A DNA stretch of 64,000 nucleotides from Chitinophaga polysaccharea (GTDB lineage: Bacteria; Bacteroidota; Bacteroidia; Chitinophagales; Chitinophagaceae): NCBI RefSeq assembly GCF_902150045.1, contig NZ_CABFVU010000004.1, positions 62,001 through 126,000 of the forward strand, in the 5' to 3' direction. The notes below the pieces were generated by a model. The model saw only the letters and a list, made by a program, of their open reading frames with translations, had not been told where the DNA came from and ran no database searches. Both the position numbers and the translations under genes were made by a program. Each line of letters begins with the position of its first letter. The stretch's first letter is position 1. Below are positions 14,501-20,500 of this stretch, piece after piece.

Positions 14501-17500
14501 TCAGGTGAAGATCCGTGGTTACAGGATTGAGCTTGGAGAAATTGAGAACAGATTACTGGAATATCCGGAAGTAAAACAAGCAGTGGTGCTTGCCAAAGAA
14601 AACAAAGCGGGGATGAAATATCTTACCGGTTATTACGTTTCGGATGGTGCTTTGGAAGCGGAAAAAATCGCTGCATTTTTATCCGGAGTTCTTCCGGAAT
14701 ATATGGTGCCGGCAGCTTTTGTTCATTTAACCTCCTTGCCGTTGACCATCAATGGTAAGCTGGACAGAAGAGCTTTACCTGAAGCTGAGTTTAGCGGCGG
14801 GAAAGAATATACCGCCCCTGAAACCGATCTACAGAAAAAATTATGTGAAGTTTATGGTGAAGTTTTAGGTGTCCCGTCTGAGGCGATCGGCATTCATGAT
14901 GATTTCTTCAAATTGGGAGGAAACAGTATTATGGCCATCAAGCTTATCAGTAAGATCAAGCAGGGAGTGGGCTTACAGATCGCTGTGTCCACTGTTTTCA
15001 GCTCTAAAACTATTGCCGCTCTTTCGCATGTGCTGGCAGATGAAAACAACAGGGGGGAACAGATCGTCATTACTGCTGTCCCTGTATCCTCTCCGGAAGC
15101 ACAAAGGTTATCCTTTGCCCAGGAAAGATTATGGTTCATAGATAATTATGACGGCGGAAGCAGTGCTTATAACATCCCAATGACCTTCCGTCTGGATGAA
15201 GAAACCGATCTTCCGGTATTGAGTAAAGCATTGGATGCCGTGGTAATGCGGCATGAAGTGCTTCGCTCCGTGATCAGGATGACAGATGATGGTTTGGGCT
15301 GGCAAGCTGTATTAGATGATAGCCTGGTGATCCGTCATCAGGAAATAAGAACGATGGCTGAATTGGAAGAAGAAATAAGCCGTATCTCCCATAAAACTTT
15401 CAACCTGGAACAGGAGCCGCCTGTAAGTATCCATATTTTTAAACTTGAAGGCGAGTATTATTTGTCGGTTGTTATTCATCATATTGCATTTGACGGATGG
15501 TCGGCAGGCATATTTCTGAAAGAGATCATTCATATATATAACGCCTTCAAAGAAGGGAAAGCTCATGATCTTCCGGCTTTAAAAGTACAGTATAAAGACT
15601 TTGCTTTATGGCAGCGCAATTATCTGACAGGAGAGCGTCTTGACAAGCAGATTCATTACTGGAAAAATAAACTGAACGGCGTCCAACATCTTGCTCTTCC
15701 AACAGACTTCCGGAGACCAGCACAAATATCTTATGAGGGCGACAGCATTTATTTCTGTATCAGTGAAGAACAAAGCGGGAAGCTGCGCTCGTATTCAAAA
15801 GAACTTGGCGTCAGCTTATTCAGTGTCCTTTTAGGAGGATATTACCTGATGCTTTCGGCCTATTCGGGGCAGGATGATATTGTGTTAGGAAGTCCTATTG
15901 CCAACCGTCACCATGCGGGACTGGAAGATATCATAGGCTTCTTTGTCAATACTTTAGCATTAAGAGAAACGATTGATCCGGAACAAAGCATCAAAGACTT
16001 TATCCTGCAGATAGCTGGTTCAATAGCCGAAGCCCAGGCTCATCAGGATCTTCCGTTCGAGAAACTGGTGGAGGAACTTGGCGTGGAAAAGGATGCTTCC
16101 CGCCATCCGGTATTCCAGGTGATGTTTGGCCTTCAGGGTTTGGGAGAAAATCTTTCTGATCATCAGTCAATTCTGCGTCCTTTTACAGGAAAGACAGATT
16201 ATGAAGTAGCTAAATTTGATATTACCACCATTATAGACGATGGTAATGATAGCCTTCACGGAATGTTTAACTATGCCCGGTCGTTATTCACCAGGGAAAC
16301 GATTGAAAATATGATGAATTCCTATCTGTTTATACTTGAACAGATAGCAGACACTAAATGGAAACAAGATCTTAAATTAGCAGAACTCAGCCTTATTTCC
16401 CGTGAACAGCAGCAATCTCTGTCAAAATTATGGGCCTCTGAAACCCCTTATGCTGATGCTAATACCATTCACGGCTTATTTGAATTACAGGTTGAAAGAA
16501 CCCCTGATCATACAGCTGTCGTGTATCAGGATGTAAGCTTATCGTATAGGGAGCTTAATGAACGTTCCAACCGTTTGGCAAACTATCTGATCAACACCTA
16601 TGCTCTTCAGCCGGATGATCTGGTACCGTTGTGCCTGGACCGCTCTGAAGATATGCTTGTTGCCATCCTGGCGGTATTAAAAGCCGGCGGCGCCTATGTT
16701 CCAATGAATCCTTCCTATCCGGCGGACCGAATAGCGCATATCCTTCATGATACGGGAGCAGGAATAGTACTGGCGCAAAACAGTTCTGCCCTGAGGGTTA
16801 AAGAAGCATGTGGTGGAACTGCGGCCATGCTTATATTAGACAGTCCGGAATTAATTGAAATGCTTGAAAACAGTAGTATTTGCAATCCGGTAACTCAGGT
16901 AGCGCCACAGCACATGGCTTATGTGATCTATACCAGTGGAACCTCAGGTGTTCCTAAAGGGGTAATGATAGCACATAGGAGTGTGGTAAATGTAGTGACC
17001 CAGGTAAGAGGTGCATATGGATTCAGCGAGAATGAGAAAATAACGGCCTATACATCCTATGTATTTGATGTATCGGTGTCAGAATTTTTTAATACGTTAT
17101 TGTTCGGAAATGAACTGCACCTGTTGGATGAAAGCACAAGAAAAGATGCGGATTCAATAAGTCGGTATTTACTTGATCATCAAATTAACTATTCTTACCT
17201 GCCACCTGCTCTATTATCTGTTTTGCCCCGTATTGAATACCCGGCCCTGAAAGGATTATTATATGCCGGCGAACCGTGTGATTATGAAACAGGGAAATAT
17301 TGGTCGGAGTATATCAACCTTTATAATTTGTACGGGCCAACAGAAGCTGCTATTTATGCAACCTATAAAAAGGTAGTGCATGGGGATGTGCATTTGATCG
17401 GGAATGCTGTGGGAAATACTTCAACATATGTATTGGATACCCACTGCCGCCTGCTTCCGGTAGGTGCTATTGGAGAACTTTACCTTGGTGGTGTTGGAAT

Positions 17501-20500
17501 CTCGCGTGGTTATCTGGGCATGCCGAAGCTGACCTCAGAACGCTTTATTCCGAACCCTTTCCAAACAGAAGAACAGAAAAAACAAGGTAAAAACGACAAA
17601 CTGTACAAAACAGGAGATTTAGTAAGGTACCATGCGGATGGAGCTTTGGAATATATCGGACGTAATGACTTTCAGGTGAAGATCCGTGGTTACAGGATTG
17701 AGCTTGGAGAAATTGAGAACAGATTACTGGAATATCCGGAAGTAAAACAAGCAGTGGTGCTTGCCAAAGAAAACAAAGCGGGGATGAAATACCTTGCTGG
17801 CTATTACGTTTCGGGCGCTGCTTTGGAAGCGGAAAAAATCACTGCATTTTTATCCGGAGTTCTTCCGGAATATATGGTGCCGGTAGTCTTTGTTCATTTA
17901 ACCTCATTGCCATTGACCATCAATGGTAAGCTGGACAGAAGACAACTTCCTGAACCAGAATTTACCGGAGGGAAAGAATATACCGCCCCTGAAACCGATC
18001 TACAGAAAAAATTATGTGAGGTTTATGGTGAAGTTTTAGCTATCCCATCTGAATCGATTGGCATTCATGATGATTTCTTCAGATTGGGGGGGAACAGTAT
18101 TATGGCCATCAAGCTTATCAGTAAGATCAAGCAGGGTTTAGACTTACAGATAGCTGTATCCACTGTTTTCAGCTATAAAACTATTGCCGCTCTTTCGCAT
18201 GTGCTGGCAGATGAAAACAACAGGGGGGAACAGATCGTCATTACTGCTGTTCCTGTATCCTCTCCGGAAGCACAAAGGTTATCCTTTGCCCAGGAAAGAC
18301 TATGGTTCATAGATAATTATGACGGCGGAAGCAGTGCCTATAACATCCCGATGACCTTCCGTCTGGATGAAAAAACCGATCTTCAGTTATTGAGTAAAGC
18401 ATTGGATGCCGTGGTAATGCGGCATGAAGTGCTTCGCTCCGTGATCAGGATGACAGATGATGGTTTGGGCTGGCAAGCAGTATTAGATGATAGCCTGGTG
18501 ATCCGTCATCAGGAAATAAGAACGATGGCTGAATTGGAGGAAGAAATAAGCCGTATCTCCCATAAAACTTTCAATCTGGAAAAGGAGCCGCCTGTAAGTA
18601 TCCATATTTTTAAACTTGAAGGCGAGTATTATTTGTCGGTTGTTATTCACCATATTGCATTTGACGGATGGTCGGCAGGCATATTTCTGAAAGAGATCAT
18701 TCATATATATAACGCCCTCAAAGAAGGGAAAGCTCATGATCTTCCGGCTTTAAAAGTACAGTATAAAGACTTTGCTTTATGGCAGCGCAATTATCTGACA
18801 GGAGAGCGTCTTGACAAGCAGATTCATTACTGGAAAAATAAACTGAACGGCGTCCAACATCTTGCTCTTCCAACAGACTTCCGGAGACCAGCACAAATAT
18901 CTTATGAGGGCGACAGCATTTATTTCTGTATCAGTGAAGAACAAAGCGGGAAGCTGCGCTCGTATTCAAAAGAACTTGGCGTCAGCTTATTCAGTGTCCT
19001 TTTAGGAGGATATTACCTGATGCTTTCGGCCTATTCGGGGCAGGATGATATTGTGTTAGGAAGTCCTATTGCCAACCGTCACCATGCGGGACTGGAAGAT
19101 ATCATAGGCTTCTTTGTCAATACTTTAGCATTAAGAGAAACGATTGATCCGGAACAAAGCATCAAAGACTTTATCCTGCAGATAGCTGGTTCAATAGCCG
19201 AAGCCCAGGCTCATCAGGATCTTCCGTTCGAGAAACTGGTGGAGGAACTTGGCGTGGAAAAGGATGCTTCCCGCCATCCGGTATTCCAGGTGATGTTTGG
19301 CCTTCAGGGTTTGGGAGAAAATCTTTCTGATCATCAGTCAATTCTGCGTCCTTTTACAGGAAAGACAGATTATGAAGTAGCTAAATTTGATATTACCACC
19401 ATTATAGACGATGGTAATGATAGCCTTCACGGAATGTTTAACTATGCCCGGTCGTTATTCACCAGGGAAACGATTGAAAATATGATGAATTCCTATCTGT
19501 TTATGCTTGAACAGATAGCAGACACTAAATGGAAACAAGATCTTAAATTAGCAGAACTCAGCCTTATTTCCCGTGAACAGCAGCTATCTCTGTCAAAATT
19601 ATGGGCCTCTGAAACCCCTTATGCTGATGCTAATACCATTCACGGCTTATTTGAATTACAGGTTGAAAGAACGCCGGACCATACGGCTGTCGTGTATCAG
19701 GACGTGAGCTTATCGTATAGGGAGCTTAATGAACGTTCCAACCGTTTGGCAAACTATCTGATCAACACCTATGCTCTTCAGCCGGATGATCTGGTACCGT
19801 TGTGCCTGGACCGCTCTGAAGATATGCTTGTTGCCATCCTGGCGGTATTAAAAGCCGGCGGCGCCTATGTTCCAATGAATCCTTCCTATCCGGCGGACCG
19901 AATAGCGCATATCCTTCATGATACGGGAGCAGGAATAGTACTGGCGCAGAACGGTTCCGCCCTGAGGGTTGAAGAAGCATGTGGTGGAACCGTGGCCATG
20001 CTTATATTAGACAGTCCGGAATTGATTGAAATGCTTGAAAACAGTAGTATTGACAATCCGGTAACTCAGGTAGCGCCACAGCACATGGCTTATGTGATCT
20101 ATACCAGTGGAACCTCAGGTGTTCCTAAAGGGGTAATGATAGCACATAGGAGTGTGGTAAATGTAGTGACCCAGGTAAGAGGTGCATATGGATTCAGTGA
20201 GAATGAGAAAATAACAGCCTATACATCCTATGTATTTGATGTATCGGTGTCAGAGTTTTTTAATACGTTATTGTTCGGAAATGAACTGCACCTGTTGGAT
20301 GAAAGCATAAGAAAAGATGCGGATTCAATAAGTCGGTATTTACTTGAGCATCAAATTAATTATTCTTACCTGCCACCTGCTCTATTATCTGTTTTACCCC
20401 GTATTGAATACCCGGCCCTGAAAGGATTATTATATGCCGGCGAACCGTGTGATTATGAAACAGGGAAATATTGGTCGGAGTATGTCAACCTTTATAATTT

